A stretch of DNA of 63,077 bases from Bacteroidales bacterium. Lineage in GTDB: Bacteria > Bacteroidota > Bacteroidia > Bacteroidales > ML635J-15. The position numbers were made by a program, and so were the translations under genes. The notes under the pieces are model-generated. The model worked only from the letters and a program-made list of their open reading frames with translations, was not told the DNA's origin and did no database searches. This document shows positions 52,236-63,076 of the stretch, one piece after another. The first letter of the stretch is position 1; the number at the start of each line of letters is the position of its first letter. The stretch spans positions 1 through 63,077 of the forward strand of contig JAFZLK010000002.1 in NCBI GenBank assembly GCA_017551515.1, written 5' to 3'.

Positions 52236-53018
52236 ATGATTTTTATAAAGTCTGACGACGAGGTTGAGCTGATACGCAGAAGTTCTCTGCTTGTATCGAA
52301 AACCCACGCAATGCTCGCGGCTGAAATTGCGCCGGGCGTATCGACCTTGAAATTGGACAAATTGGCAAAGGAATTTATTCTGGACAACGGTGGAGTTCCA
52401 GGCTTCCTCAACTATAACGGTTTTCCCAACACCTTGTGTGTTTCGGTAAACGATGTTGTGGTGCATGGAATCCCATCAAATCTGGAATTAAAGGATGGGG
52501 ATATTGTTTCCGTCGATTGCGGAGTGCTGATGAACGGCTTTTACGGAGATTCCTGCTACACCTTCGAGGTCGGTGAAGCCGAGCCGGCAGTAAGGGCATT
52601 GTTGGTGTGTACAAAGGAATGCCTTTATAAAGGAATCGAACAGGCAGTAGCGGGAAATAGGATAGGAGATATTGGAAATGCCGTACAGAAGCATGCAGAG
52701 TCACACGGATATTCGGTTGTTGAGGAGCTGGTTGGTCATGGAGTTGGCCGATTTCTGCATGAGGATCCAAACGTGCCCAACGAAGGAAGGGCAGGCAAGG
52801 GTCTGAAGCTGAAGGAAAGAATGACCATAGCTATCGAACCGGTTATCAACATGGGAAAACGAGGAATCGTGCAGGAGAGAGACGGGTGGACAATAAGAAC
52901 CAGAGATGGGAAACCATCTGCTCATTTTGAGCACACTGTGGTTGTAAAAAATGGTAAGGCAGATATTTTATCTGATTTTAGTTTAATTGAAGAAGTTTTA
53001 AAGAAAAAGAAGAATTAG
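52236..53018 (+). CDS. map: Methionine aminopeptidase, type I
   Basis: From ATG 52236 the protein has 260 residues; a TTG one codon upstream is also possible. It removes the initiator Met. Metal ligands are visible in [15 protein letters not shown] (two Asp), [11 protein letters not shown] (His), AIEPVINMG (Glu) and HFEHTVVV (Glu). No N-terminal SH3-binding extension is present, so this is the simple type Ia form. It lies between secY and infA. Confidence 0.96.
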   Translation: MIFIKSDDEVELIRRSSLLVSKTHAMLAAEIAPGVSTLKLDKLAKEFILDNGGVPGFLNYNGFPNTLCVSVNDVVVHGIPSNLELKDGDIVSVDCGVLMNGFYGDSCYTFEVGEAEPAVRALLVCTKECLYKGIEQAVAGNRIGDIGNAVQKHAESHGYSVVEELVGHGVGRFLHEDPNVPNEGRAGKGLKLKERMTIAIEPVINMGKRGIVQERDGWTIRTRDGKPSAHFEHTVVVKNGKADILSDFSLIEEVLKKKKN

Positions 53019-53025
53019 TTTTTGT

Positions 53026-53244
53026 ATGGCAAAACAACTTTCTATAGAATTGGACGGAACGATTATCGAGGCGTTGTCCAATGCAATGTTCAGGGTCGAG
53101 CTGGAAGGCGGACACATAATTACTGCCCACATTTCTGGCAAGATGAGAATGCATTACATAAGGATACTGCCGGGTGATAAGGTCAGGTTGGAAATGTCGC
53201 CTTACGATTTAACTAAAGGTAGAATAACTTTTAGATACAAATAA
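53026..53244 (+). CDS. infA: Translation initiation factor IF-1
   Basis: The 72-residue OB-fold protein matches IF-1 exactly in length, with [66 protein letters not shown] as the body. IF-1 blocks the A site during initiation. It follows map by 7 bp and precedes rpmJ. Confidence 0.97.
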   Translation: MAKQLSIELDGTIIEALSNAMFRVELEGGHIITAHISGKMRMHYIRILPGDKVRLEMSPYDLTKGRITFRYK

Positions 53245-53257
53245 AAACATTATAGAG

Positions 53258-53374
53258 ATGAAAGTAAGAACGTCTGTAAAAAAGAGAAGTGACGATTGCA
53301 TTATCGTCAGAAGAAAAGGAAGAGTTTACGTGATTTGTAAAAAGAATCCTAAATTCAACCAACGTCAGGGTTAA
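53258..53374 (+). CDS. rpmJ: 50S ribosomal protein bL36
   Basis: A 38-residue gene beginning [20 protein letters not shown] and ending NPKFNQRQG, in its usual place between infA and rpsM. L36 normally binds one zinc with three Cys and one His. Here Cys14 and Cys27 remain, but the first Cys is Ser11 and the His position is Phe33, so zinc binding is probably lost. It starts 13 bp after infA. Confidence 0.95.
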   Translation: MKVRTSVKKRSDDCIIVRRKGRVYVICKKNPKFNQRQG

Positions 53375-53413
53375 TATTAATTGTGTTTATAAATAAAATT
53401 AAAGAAATAGAAT

Positions 53414-53779
53414 ATGGCAAGAATAGCAGGTGTAGATGTTCCGAATAACAAGCGTGGCGTAATTGCGCTTACCTACATCTTTGGAATTGGCCGCAGCAGG
53501 TCGGCAACGATTCTTCAGGAAGCCGGTGTTGACGAAGACATCAAGGCAAAAGATTGGAACGATGAACAAATTGCAGCAATCCGTCAGGCAGTTGGAAAAT
53601 ACCGTCTTGAAGGTGAATTGCGTTCAGAAATTCAACTCAATATCAAGCGTTTGCAGGATATAGGTTGCTACAGAGGTATCCGTCATCGTCTTGGTCTGCC
53701 ACTGAGAGGTCAGAAGACTAAGAACAACGCAAGAACACGTAGAGGTAAAAAGAAAACTATTGCCAACAAAAAGAAATAA
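53414..53779 (+). CDS. rpsM: 30S ribosomal protein uS13
   Basis: The 121-residue protein begins [34 protein letters not shown] and contains [31 protein letters not shown], the tRNA-contacting C-terminal tail. S13 forms inter-subunit bridges B1a/B1b. It follows rpmJ by 39 bp and precedes rpsK by 7 bp. Confidence 0.97.
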   Translation: MARIAGVDVPNNKRGVIALTYIFGIGRSRSATILQEAGVDEDIKAKDWNDEQIAAIRQAVGKYRLEGELRSEIQLNIKRLQDIGCYRGIRHRLGLPLRGQKTKNNARTRRGKKKTIANKKK

Positions 53780-53786
53780 GTAAGAT

Positions 53787-54176
53787 ATGGCTAAGAAAGC
53801 AAGAGTAACAAAGAAGCGTGTAGTAAAAGTTGAGGCTACTGGCCTTGCACACGTTCACACTTCGTTCAACAACATCATTGTTACGTTGACCAATAACGAA
53901 GGACAGGTTATATCATGGTCTTCTTCAGGAAAGAATGGTTTCCGCGGAAGTAAGAAGAACACCCCGTATGCTGGCCAGATGGCAGCAGAAGACTGCGGTA
54001 AGGTTGCATACGACTTGGGTCTCAGAAAAGTTAAGGCTTACGTTAAGGGACCGGGTGCAGGTAGAGAATCCGCTGTAAGATCGTTGCACAACATGGGCAT
54101 CGAAGTTACCGAAATCATCGATGTGACTCCATTGCCACACAACGGTTGCAGACCTCCAAAGAGAAGAAGAGTTTAA
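53787..54176 (+). CDS. rpsK: 30S ribosomal protein uS11
   Basis: The 129-residue protein contains [46 protein letters not shown] and ends [18 protein letters not shown], diagnostic for S11. S11 lies on the 30S platform near the mRNA exit. Length is normal. Confidence 0.97.
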   Translation: MAKKARVTKKRVVKVEATGLAHVHTSFNNIIVTLTNNEGQVISWSSSGKNGFRGSKKNTPYAGQMAAEDCGKVAYDLGLRKVKAYVKGPGAGRESAVRSLHNMGIEVTEIIDVTPLPHNGCRPPKRRRV

Positions 54177-54215
54177 TTATTTTGGTTTTAGTGTTATTTT
54201 TAAAAGAAAAGAAAA

Positions 54216-54824
54216 ATGGCAAGATATACAGGACCGCAAACTAAAATTGCAAGGAAATTTGGTGAACCAATATTTGGTCCAGATAAGGTGTTGGAAAGAA
54301 GAAACTTCCCTCCAGGACAGCACGGATTGAACAAGAAGAGAAAAAAAGTGTCTGAATACGGTACACAGTTGCGTGAAAAGCAGAAAGCTAAATATACATA
54401 CGGCGTTCTCGAAAGACAGTTCCGCAACCTCTTCAAGAAGGCTAGCAGCTCAAAGGGCGTAACTGGTGTTGTTCTTCTGCAGTTGCTCGAATCGAGACTC
54501 GACAATGTTGTCTACAGACTTGGTATTGCTCCTACAAGAGTATCGGCTCGTCAGCTTGTTTCGCACCGTCACATTATGGTAAACGGCGAAATGTGCAACA
54601 TCCCTTCATTCTCGGTAAAGCCGGGTGACATCATTTCGGTACGCGAAAGATCAAAGTCCCTCGAAATTATCACCAATAGCTTGAGTGGTTTCAACCACAG
54701 CAAGTATCCTTGGATGGAGTGGGACGAAAATTCAATGTCGGGCAAGTTCATGTCAGTTCCCGAAAGAGAAGACATACCCGAAAACATAAGAGAACAGTTA
54801 ATAGTCGAATTGTATTCAAAATAA
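54216..54824 (+). CDS. rpsD: 30S ribosomal protein uS4
   Basis: The 202-residue protein begins [37 protein letters not shown]. It has the S4 RNA-binding domain [38 protein letters not shown]. The N-terminus lacks the CxxC zinc site of some S4 proteins. S4 initiates 30S assembly. rpoA follows 11 bp later. Confidence 0.97.
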   Translation: MARYTGPQTKIARKFGEPIFGPDKVLERRNFPPGQHGLNKKRKKVSEYGTQLREKQKAKYTYGVLERQFRNLFKKASSSKGVTGVVLLQLLESRLDNVVYRLGIAPTRVSARQLVSHRHIMVNGEMCNIPSFSVKPGDIISVRERSKSLEIITNSLSGFNHSKYPWMEWDENSMSGKFMSVPEREDIPENIREQLIVELYSK

Positions 54825-54835
54825 AAGGTAAGTAG

Positions 54836-55828
54836 ATGTCAATTTTAGCGTTTCAAAAACCAGATAAGGTAGTTATGCTTGAAGCTACCGATTTCTATGG
54901 AAAGTTCGAGTTCAGACCACTTGAACCGGGCTATGGCCAGACAATCGGAAATGCATTGAGGAGAATACTGCTTTCATCGCTTGAAGGTTTTGCAATTTCA
55001 TCCGTGAAGATAGAGGGTGTGGATCACGAATTTTCCACAATACCCGGAGTTATGGAAGATGTCACTGAGATAATTCTTCAGCTTAAGCAAGTTCGTTTCA
55101 AACAGCAGATAGAGGATGTAAATCACGAAAATGTATCTGTCGTAATATCCGGACAGGAAGAATTCAGAGCTGGTGACATAGGAAAGTTCCTTTCGGGCTT
55201 CAAGATTTTGAATCCTGACCTGTTGATTTGCAGGATGGAACCTTCTGTAACCCTTAAGATGGACTTGTCTGTCATAAAGGGCAGGGGCTATGTCCAGGCT
55301 GATGAAAACAGAACTCTCGACGATACTATCGGCGTTATTCCAATCGGTTCGATTTTCACCCCGATTATTAACGTTAAGTACTACGTTGAGAACATGCGTG
55401 TTGAGCAGAGAACCGACTATGACAAGCTGATTATCGAAATCCAGACCGACGGTTCGATTCACCCGAAGGATGCTTTGAAGGAAGCCGCTAAAATTCTTAT
55501 TCATCATTTTATGCTCTTCTCCGATGAAAAGATTACATTGGATACAGATGAAAAGCACGAAAAGGATGAATTCGATGAGGAAGTTCTCCGCATGAGGCAG
55601 TTGCTCAAGTCAAGACTTGTTGACCTTGACCTTTCTGTTCGTGCGCTAAATTGCTTGAAGGCTGCCGAAATCGAAACCTTGGGCGACTTGGTTCAGTACA
55701 ATAAGTCCGACTTGCTGAAGTTCAGAAACTTCGGCAAGAAGTCGCTTACCGAACTCGAGGCTCTTCTCGATATGAAGAATTTGAGCTTCGGAATGGATAC
55801 ATCAAAATTTAAGTTGGATAAGGAATAA
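54836..55828 (+). CDS. rpoA: RNA polymerase subunit alpha
   Basis: The 330-residue protein has the N-terminal dimerisation domain ([29 protein letters not shown]), [19 protein letters not shown], and a C-terminal DNA/activator-binding domain with [46 protein letters not shown]. It is near standard length. It lies between rpsD and rplQ, as in most bacteria. Confidence 0.97.
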   Translation: MSILAFQKPDKVVMLEATDFYGKFEFRPLEPGYGQTIGNALRRILLSSLEGFAISSVKIEGVDHEFSTIPGVMEDVTEIILQLKQVRFKQQIEDVNHENVSVVISGQEEFRAGDIGKFLSGFKILNPDLLICRMEPSVTLKMDLSVIKGRGYVQADENRTLDDTIGVIPIGSIFTPIINVKYYVENMRVEQRTDYDKLIIEIQTDGSIHPKDALKEAAKILIHHFMLFSDEKITLDTDEKHEKDEFDEEVLRMRQLLKSRLVDLDLSVRALNCLKAAEIETLGDLVQYNKSDLLKFRNFGKKSLTELEALLDMKNLSFGMDTSKFKLDKE

Positions 55829-55840
55829 TACTTTTAGAAA

Positions 55841-57672
<1,832 letters not shown>

Positions 57673-57692
57673 AAAAGATAATATTTCAGGAG

Positions 57693-57719
57693 AAAAGCAC
57701 GGGGAACCGTGCTTTTTTT
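57693..57719 (+). terminator. Terminator after eno
   Basis: Arms AAAAGCACGG (57693-57702) and CCGTGCTTTT (57707-57716) enclose GGAA and are followed by more T. It lies just before the converging metallopeptidase gene and may serve both sides. Confidence 0.9.
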
Positions 57720-57724
57720 GTTTT

Positions 57725-58432
57725 TTACCGTAACATTCTTTCCAATTTCATTTTCCAGCGTTCCCAGTGTGGCAGTTTCTTGGATAGTAATGCGTAGAAA
57801 TCTTTAGTGTGGTTTCTGTGTACCAGATGACACATTTCGTGCGTTATAACATATTCGATACAACCTCTAGGTGCACAAATCAATCTTGGATTTAAGTAGA
57901 TTATGCCATTTGCTGTGCAATAACCCCAGCGTTTTTCCATTTTTCTAATCTTTATGCTCTCGGGGATGGCACCGTATGCGGAGAATTTTTCGGTTATGGG
58001 TTTTGCATATTCGGCAAATTTTATTTCTGCTCTGGCACGATACCATTTTTTCAATATTTTTCCAGCATTTTCTTTGTTCTCACATTCTATTTCAATGATA
58101 TTGTTCTGGTAATGCACGGCATTTTTGTCGGAGTGTTTTATTCGCAACATATATTGCCTACCAAGATATAAATGCGATTCACCGCTGACATATCTCCGTT
58201 CTGTCGTAGGGATGCCAAATGACTCGAAATGGCGTTGTTGTTTGAGAATCCATGCCGACCTCTTTCGCACTTTCTCTTTTATGTCTTCCAATGTGGCGTT
58301 GTTTGGGGCTTTTAAATAAACGGAACAATCTGGATTCACTTTAATTCCAAGTGTTTTACGCTGTGCATATTCAATACAGAAATCTATTGTAGTTGAACCG
58401 TATGTTATAGTATCCTTAGTTATTTTATCCAT
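57725..58432 (-). CDS. YgjP-like (DUF45/M48) metallopeptidase
   Basis: From ATG 58432 (MDKITKDT) the protein has 235 residues; an in-frame ATG at 58453 adds seven. The C-terminal catalytic block is YVITHEMCHLVHRNHTKDFYALL with the HExxH zinc motif and a third His. Upstream are the family's KRWGYCTANGIIYLNPRLICAP and KKWYRARAE stretches. It overlaps the end of hsdR by 13 bp. Genes of this family are often found next to type I restriction genes. The substrate is unknown; a SprT-like role in protein-DNA processing is only a suggestion. Confidence 0.88.
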   Translation of the reverse strand: MDKITKDTITYGSTTIDFCIEYAQRKTLGIKVNPDCSVYLKAPNNATLEDIKEKVRKRSAWILKQQRHFESFGIPTTERRYVSGESHLYLGRQYMLRIKHSDKNAVHYQNNIIEIECENKENAGKILKKWYRARAEIKFAEYAKPITEKFSAYGAIPESIKIRKMEKRWGYCTANGIIYLNPRLICAPRGCIEYVITHEMCHLVHRNHTKDFYALLSKKLPHWERWKMKLERMLR

Positions 58433-61400
58433 ATTTTTGCCACATCTACGCAACCATCAATAATTATATCCATATCGTCAAAAGAGAAGTTAAGGTTGTA
58501 TTTCCGTTTGATGTTTTCGATAAGTTCGTCTTCAAGTTCTATTTTCATCTTGCCGATGGTGTCGCTTTTTGACTGCCAGTCCACAAGTACCGAGCCGTCA
58601 ACAATAACTGTCTTTCGAATGATGTCGTCAAATGTCTTGGCTGTTTCGAGCGCCATATCCCTGACTGGCATATCGGGAAATATTCGCTTGTAGTTTTCCA
58701 ATGCAATTCCGAAATAAGCCTTGGCGGTGTTGTTGTGTTCTAGTTCGGCTGGTAATTCGCTGTCAGTGTGGTTGAGGACATCCTCCTTGTACTGCATAAT
58801 CTTTTCAAGGTATTCGTTATCGCTGATGCGTCCTTGCTCGTATGCTTCGATTGCCTCCTTGATGAGTTGCGAGATTTTTTTGTAGAAGGCAGGGTCGGAA
58901 TCCATATTCTCGGTGATATATTTTGATGTTCGGGTGGCTATGGTATCGGCTTTTGCTGCTGTTCCTATGACATTGTCCACTTCCTTTTGGAAATCTTCCT
59001 TGTCAAATATGTTTACCAAATTAGTTATGACTTTTACCGCATCGCTTTCGACATGGTGATTGATAAGTTTTTCAATCCTTGCTTCGTATTTCTTGTAGTC
59101 AATAGTGTCGGAATAGCGCAGTTGGACAGCGTTTCGCAGTTTGCAAAACATATTAAGGTCGTCCTTGTAAAGCCTTATTGTTTTTTCATCGGTTTGCTTG
59201 TAAAATTCCATTGTCGAAAGAGCCAACTGAAGTGTGGACGAGAATGCGGAAAGCCTGTCGTAGAACTCGTGCCGGCGGTCTTCCATGCGTAATGATTGTG
59301 CGTATGCCTCCAAGTCGCGTTTGTTTGGAATCCCCTTGAACATATTCCAAAGGTCAGAATGTCGTTGCGGAAGTTCGGCAATTTTGTCGTTTACGGGCAC
59401 AAGCGTATCGGTAAATGCCTTCGCCTCGTCTTCATCATATTCGGAATATAGGTCAATAGCGTAACTTAAATTCTGCAAAACGCCATAGTAGTCGATAATA
59501 TATCCGTAGTCTTTGCCTTCGTATGTGCGGTTTACTCGGGCAACGGCTTGTAGCAATGTGTGACCGGCAAGGTGTCGGTCTATGTACATTACTGTAACTT
59601 TGGGTTCATCGAATCCTGTTAGAAGTTTATCAACCACAATCATAATCTCAGGATTTTCCTGCTTTTTGAATCTTGCAATAAGGTTTTCTTGGTATTTTTG
59701 CGGTGTGCCGTGTTCGTCCATCATTCTTTTCCAGAAATCCTTGACTTCGTGGGCGGTTTCGCCGTATGCCATTTCCTCGCCTTCGCGGTCGTCGGGGGCA
59801 GTGATTAGCACTTCGGAAGTAACTTTTCCTATTTCATCCAGGTATTTTTTGTATAGGATGGCTACTTTTTTCTTAGGTGTGACGAGCATCGCCTTGAATC
59901 CTGTATTTTTCCAATTGTCGGAATAGTGCTTTGATATGTCGATGGCAATGGAAAATATACGCTGTTCGGTCTGGTTGAGAATGTCGGTGCGCGAAAACTT
60001 TTTTTTCAGGTCAACAGACTGATATTCTGTCAAATCTTCGCACACGCGGTCGAAGAAACTGTCGATAGGTCCTTCGCTTACCGACTGCGGTACAATTCGC
60101 CCTTCGTAGAGCAGTGGAACAACAGCCTTGTCTTCTACGGCCTGCTTGACGGTGTAAACTGGCTTTATGATTCCACCGAAAGTGCGGGCGGTATTCTTTT
60201 CCTTTTTCATCAGTGGCGTGCCCGTAAAGGCGATTTTGCAGGCATTGGGTAGCACGCGGTTCATTTGTATTGCAAGTTCCTTGTATTGTGACCGGTGTGC
60301 TTCGTCTATCAGGATGAAGGTATTAGGGTCGGAGAGAGGATGCTTGATTTTCTTTATTGCTGTGGCAAACTTGTTTATTACGGTTGTAATTACCGCATCG
60401 GTGTCGTCCTCAAGCAGTTCTACAAGTCGGGTGCCTGTGTTGGCGTTCTCGACAACCTTTCCGCATTTACGGAAAGTTTTGGTTATCTGGCTGTCCAGGT
60501 CGGTGCGGTCGGTGACCAATACTATGCGCGGATTGGGGATTTTAAGTGCAATCTTTTGTGCAAGCATTACCATTGTGAGCGATTTTCCGCTGCCCTGTGT
60601 ATGCCATACCACGCCGCCGTTGCGATGTCCAGATTCGAAGGAATTTACTCGCTCCAATGTTTGGTTTACTGTGAAATATTGCTGGTAGCGGGCAAGTTTC
60701 TTCACGCCTGCATCGTAAATTGTGAAATGGTATATGAGTTCCAGCAGGCGTTCGGGACGGCACAGATTGTAAATGTATTCGTCCTGCAGGGTTATTTCAC
60801 GCACTTTTTTTGCGTTGGAGTTTATGATTTCGAACAGCAGTTTGTGGTATGATATGTCGGCGTCGTTGTTGATGAACAATTCGTGCCATTTGCACCAGAA
60901 CTGTGCGGCAGTTGCAGTTGTTCCGTATGCACCGAAACTATTGCCTATTGCTAGAAGAATTGCGCTATAAACATAAAGGTTTCTTATTCCGTCCTCTTTC
61001 TGGTTGCGCAGGTGCTGCGATATGGCTTGTTCTTCGGCGCCCTTTATGTCGGGGCGTTTGCATTCGATGACTACCAGCGGTATGCCGTTGACAAACAGCA
61101 CGATGTCGGGACGATATGTGTCGGTAGAGCCAGTTCGTGCTACTGCAAATTCTTCGGTAACGTGATAGACATTGTTTTCGGGATTCTGCCAGTCGATGTA
61201 GCGCATAGTATAACTTTTCTTGTCGCCGTCGATGCTTTGCTCGAAGGCCTTGCCGAGTGTGAGAATGTTATATACGCTCTCGTTTGCGCTTAAGTATCCG
61301 TCATCCATAGGGATGTTGCGAAGTGCAATCACTCCGTTTTCGATGTTCTGTTCCGAAAAGCGTTCCTCGCTGCGGCTACCTATGCGTATGGAGTTAAGTT

Positions 61401-61566
61401 TGCGCAGTTGCAGTCGCAGTACATCTTCGAGCAGTACGTTGGAAGTCTTGCCGTCGCGCATTTCCATTGCCTCCTCTGGCGACAGGTACTGGTATCCCAT
61501 TTTTTCCAGCAGTTCCAATGCTGGTTGCTGGCTTATATCGTTTTCCTTGAATGATATTCGGTTCAT
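58420..61566 (-). CDS. hsdR: Type I restriction enzyme R subunit (HsdR)
   Basis: From ATG 61566 (MNRISFKENDIS) the protein has 1048 residues. The N-terminal nuclease has the PD-(D/E)xK set PD154 and E168-C-K170 (RPDIVLFVNGIPLVVIECKRP region). The SF2 translocase follows with VWHTQGSGKSLTMVMLAQKI, LIDEAHRSQ, IAFTGTPLM and LLTGFDEPKV. It should cleave unmodified DNA with HsdM and HsdS, but neither is in the window. Downstream is the YgjP-like peptidase gene. Sequence duplicated from its 5' end lies 246 bp upstream. Confidence 0.93.
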   Translation of the reverse strand: MNRISFKENDISQQPALELLEKMGYQYLSPEEAMEMRDGKTSNVLLEDVLRLQLRKLNSIRIGSRSEERFSEQNIENGVIALRNIPMDDGYLSANESVYNILTLGKAFEQSIDGDKKSYTMRYIDWQNPENNVYHVTEEFAVARTGSTDTYRPDIVLFVNGIPLVVIECKRPDIKGAEEQAISQHLRNQKEDGIRNLYVYSAILLAIGNSFGAYGTTATAAQFWCKWHELFINNDADISYHKLLFEIINSNAKKVREITLQDEYIYNLCRPERLLELIYHFTIYDAGVKKLARYQQYFTVNQTLERVNSFESGHRNGGVVWHTQGSGKSLTMVMLAQKIALKIPNPRIVLVTDRTDLDSQITKTFRKCGKVVENANTGTRLVELLEDDTDAVITTVINKFATAIKKIKHPLSDPNTFILIDEAHRSQYKELAIQMNRVLPNACKIAFTGTPLMKKEKNTARTFGGIIKPVYTVKQAVEDKAVVPLLYEGRIVPQSVSEGPIDSFFDRVCEDLTEYQSVDLKKKFSRTDILNQTEQRIFSIAIDISKHYSDNWKNTGFKAMLVTPKKKVAILYKKYLDEIGKVTSEVLITAPDDREGEEMAYGETAHEVKDFWKRMMDEHGTPQKYQENLIARFKKQENPEIMIVVDKLLTGFDEPKVTVMYIDRHLAGHTLLQAVARVNRTYEGKDYGYIIDYYGVLQNLSYAIDLYSEYDEDEAKAFTDTLVPVNDKIAELPQRHSDLWNMFKGIPNKRDLEAYAQSLRMEDRRHEFYDRLSAFSSTLQLALSTMEFYKQTDEKTIRLYKDDLNMFCKLRNAVQLRYSDTIDYKKYEARIEKLINHHVESDAVKVITNLVNIFDKEDFQKEVDNVIGTAAKADTIATRTSKYITENMDSDPAFYKKISQLIKEAIEAYEQGRISDNEYLEKIMQYKEDVLNHTDSELPAELEHNNTAKAYFGIALENYKRIFPDMPVRDMALETAKTFDDIIRKTVIVDGSVLVDWQSKSDTIGKMKIELEDELIENIKRKYNLNFSFDDMDIIIDGCVDVAKIWIK

Positions 61567-61613
61567 AGTTTGAAAAACTTTAAATTTCTCTTGGCGATTA
61601 TATTTTTTTGTTG

Positions 61614-61778
61614 TTACTTTGCATCGGAATCGTAAGGTTCTTTTGGATTGGGGTGTCCCCGGTCGGAAAAGGGTTGCCAATTTGGCGACTCTTTTTTGTT
61701 TGGAAACACTTTCATCCCATACAGTTTTCCTTCTTTTTGATTGTCAATTAGCGATTCTATGTTTACTGGTAGTGGCAT
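61614..61778 (-). CDS. Small ORF upstream of hsdR, possible gene remnant
   Basis: A 54-codon frame starts MPLPVNIESLIDNQKEGKLY and ends PYDSDAK. The first ten residues resemble the usual start (LPINIExLI) of AlbA_2/Schlafen-type ATP-binding proteins, which often accompany type I restriction genes, but the rest does not. It may be a short real gene or a deleted remnant. It lies 47 bp upstream of the hsdR ATG. Confidence 0.35.
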   Translation of the reverse strand: MPLPVNIESLIDNQKEGKLYGMKVFPNKKESPNWQPFSDRGHPNPKEPYDSDAK

Positions 61779-61779
61779 A

Positions 61780-61819
61780 TTATTGTTTTTCTTTGAATGA
61801 TATTCGGTTCATTGTTTGA
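61780..61819 (-). pseudogene. Duplicated 5' end of hsdR
   Basis: On the minus strand the sequence around the hsdR start is repeated: ATG at 61812 encodes MNRISFKEKQ then stops, against MNRISFKEND at the true hsdR start (61566). The direct repeats span about 61545-61574 and 61790-61819 with three mismatches. Confidence 0.7.
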
Positions 61820-61830
61820 TTTCGAAAATT

Positions 61831-62709
61831 CTATTTGTTGTGTTTGTCGTTTGGATTGTTGTCATTGAGGCGACCCTTGCGGTCGCCAATATTTGAGTGA
61901 TTGTTGTCGTCGTTGTGGCGACCCTTGCGGTCGCCAATATTGAAGCCGTCCTTGTTGTCGTTGTTATCGGGGCATCCGCGAGGGTTGCTAATTTTGGGGC
62001 ATCCGCGAGGGTTGCTAATTTTGGGGCAACCGCGAGGGTTGCTAATTTGGGGGCAACCGCAAGGGTTGCCCGTACTGCGATTTGATTGCCAGCGTTCGGG
62101 ATTGGTGCGGATGTAGTTGCTTATATTTTCGTATGCCTGTTCGTCGCGGATGATATGCTCGTAGTAGTTGCGTTGCCAAAATTTTCCCATTTGTAGGTTG
62201 TGTTCCTTGTGCCATTTTAGGCAGTCGTTGGCGACGAGCGATTTATAGGCGCCGATGATTTGTCCTATGGTGGGGGAATTTTCTTCTGGGCAATCGCTAG
62301 TGGTGCTTGTGTTTGAGTTGTTGCTGTTGCCGTTGTTATTTGGGCAACCGCGAGGGGTGCTGATTTGGTGGCAACCGCGAGGGGTGCCCGTACGATTATT
62401 GTTGTTGCCGTCGTTATTGGGGCAACCGCGAGGGTTGCCCGTACGGATGGAGATAATGGCGTGGATGTGGTCGGGCATGATGATGTATTCGTTGATTTCG
62501 ATGGTGGGGAATTGGGTGTGGAGATTTTCCATCCATTCGGTGGCGATTTGTCCGCAGGGTGTTAATTCCATTTGGCTTTCTGAAATTTCTCCAAAGCGAT
62601 GTTGCCTATTTTCGCAGCATAGCGTAATAAAGTACGCTCCCTGCGACGAATAGTCGTATCCTTTCAGCCTTATGCTGTGCCGATGGTGGATTTCTGGATT
62701 ATATAACAT
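61831..62709 (-). CDS. REP-associated tyrosine transposase (Y1/TnpA-like) with in-frame hairpin repeats
   Basis: The 292-residue protein has the RAYT core: FITLCCENRQHRFGEI, the HUH motif in INEYIIMPDHIHAIISI (His81, His83), IGQIIGAYKSLV, and the catalytic-Tyr region FWQRNYYEHIIRDEQAYENISNYIRTNPERW (Tyr182 or Tyr183). Residues about 90-141 and 212-292 are low-complexity insertions of NPRGCP, TPRGCP or GDRKGR repeats. They are encoded by palindromic DNA hairpins. The first insertion falls in the loop right after the HUH strand. The core looks intact. RAYTs cut and join single-stranded hairpin repeats. Confidence 0.88.
   Translation of the reverse strand: MLYNPEIHHRHSIRLKGYDYSSQGAYFITLCCENRQHRFGEISESQMELTPCGQIATEWMENLHTQFPTIEINEYIIMPDHIHAIISIRTGNPRGCPNNDGNNNNRTGTPRGCHQISTPRGCPNNNGNSNNSNTSTTSDCPEENSPTIGQIIGAYKSLVANDCLKWHKEHNLQMGKFWQRNYYEHIIRDEQAYENISNYIRTNPERWQSNRSTGNPCGCPQISNPRGCPKISNPRGCPKISNPRGCPDNNDNKDGFNIGDRKGRHNDDNNHSNIGDRKGRLNDNNPNDKHNK
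61869..62070. repeat. Hairpin repeats encoding the RAYT C-terminal tail
   Basis: Palindromes of 19 bp start at 61869 and 61917 (GGCGACCCTTGCGGTCGCC, 48 bp apart). Four more start at 61971, 61998, 62025 and 62052, exactly 27 bp apart (last two GGCAACCGCGAGGGTTGCT and GGCAACCGCAAGGGTTGCC). The stems are 7 bp in the best copies with a 5-nt loop. All steps are multiples of 3, so the frame is kept. Confidence 0.92.
62289..62439. repeat. Hairpin repeats inside the RAYT core loop
   Basis: Copies of the 19-bp palindrome start at 62343, 62370 (27-bp step) and 62421 (GGCAACCGCGAGGGTTGCC, perfect), with a decayed copy at 62289. They encode TPRGCP/NPRGCP in the loop between the HUH motif and the next helix. 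Confidence 0.88.
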
Positions 62710-62767
62710 GGTTCTTTTTATTTGTACAGATTTGTTTTGTATGTTGGAATATATATTGAATGCGAAT

Positions 62768-63076
62768 TTATATTTTATGTTTTAATAACATTCGATCGTT
62801 TCTATTAGAGCATTCTTTATTTAAACATACACCTCCGAACTTTTTACAACTCACTTGATTGTCAAATTCTTTTGATACAGACATTGTCTGCTCAATTAAG
62901 TTTGATAATAGCTTACTAGTTTTTTCGTATTCTTTAATAACTTCTTTAAATTTTTCATCTGCAATTGCTGGGATGCCTAGTTTTGTTATCTCTGTTATTT
63001 TGTTTAAAAGTTTAGATAAAGAGGAATTTGCCTTTTTATAATAAGCGAGTTCGTCTTGTAATGTTTTTATGTCTGT
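62768..63076 (-). CDS. Unknown protein, N-terminus cut by window edge
   Basis: A minus-strand frame enters from the right edge and stops at 62768, giving 102 codons. The visible part is helical and Lys/Glu-rich (KTLQDELAYYKKANSSLSKLL, FKEVIKEYEKTSKLLSNLI), probably coiled coil. It ends with a Cys-bearing segment SCKKFGGVCLNKECSNRND. I do not recognise it. The base composition is more AT-rich than hsdR. It lies 58 bp upstream of the RAYT gene in the same direction. Confidence 0.6.
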   Translation of the reverse strand, partial: TDIKTLQDELAYYKKANSSLSKLLNKITEITKLGIPAIADEKFKEVIKEYEKTSKLLSNLIEQTMSVSKEFDNQVSCKKFGGVCLNKECSNRNDRMLLKHKI

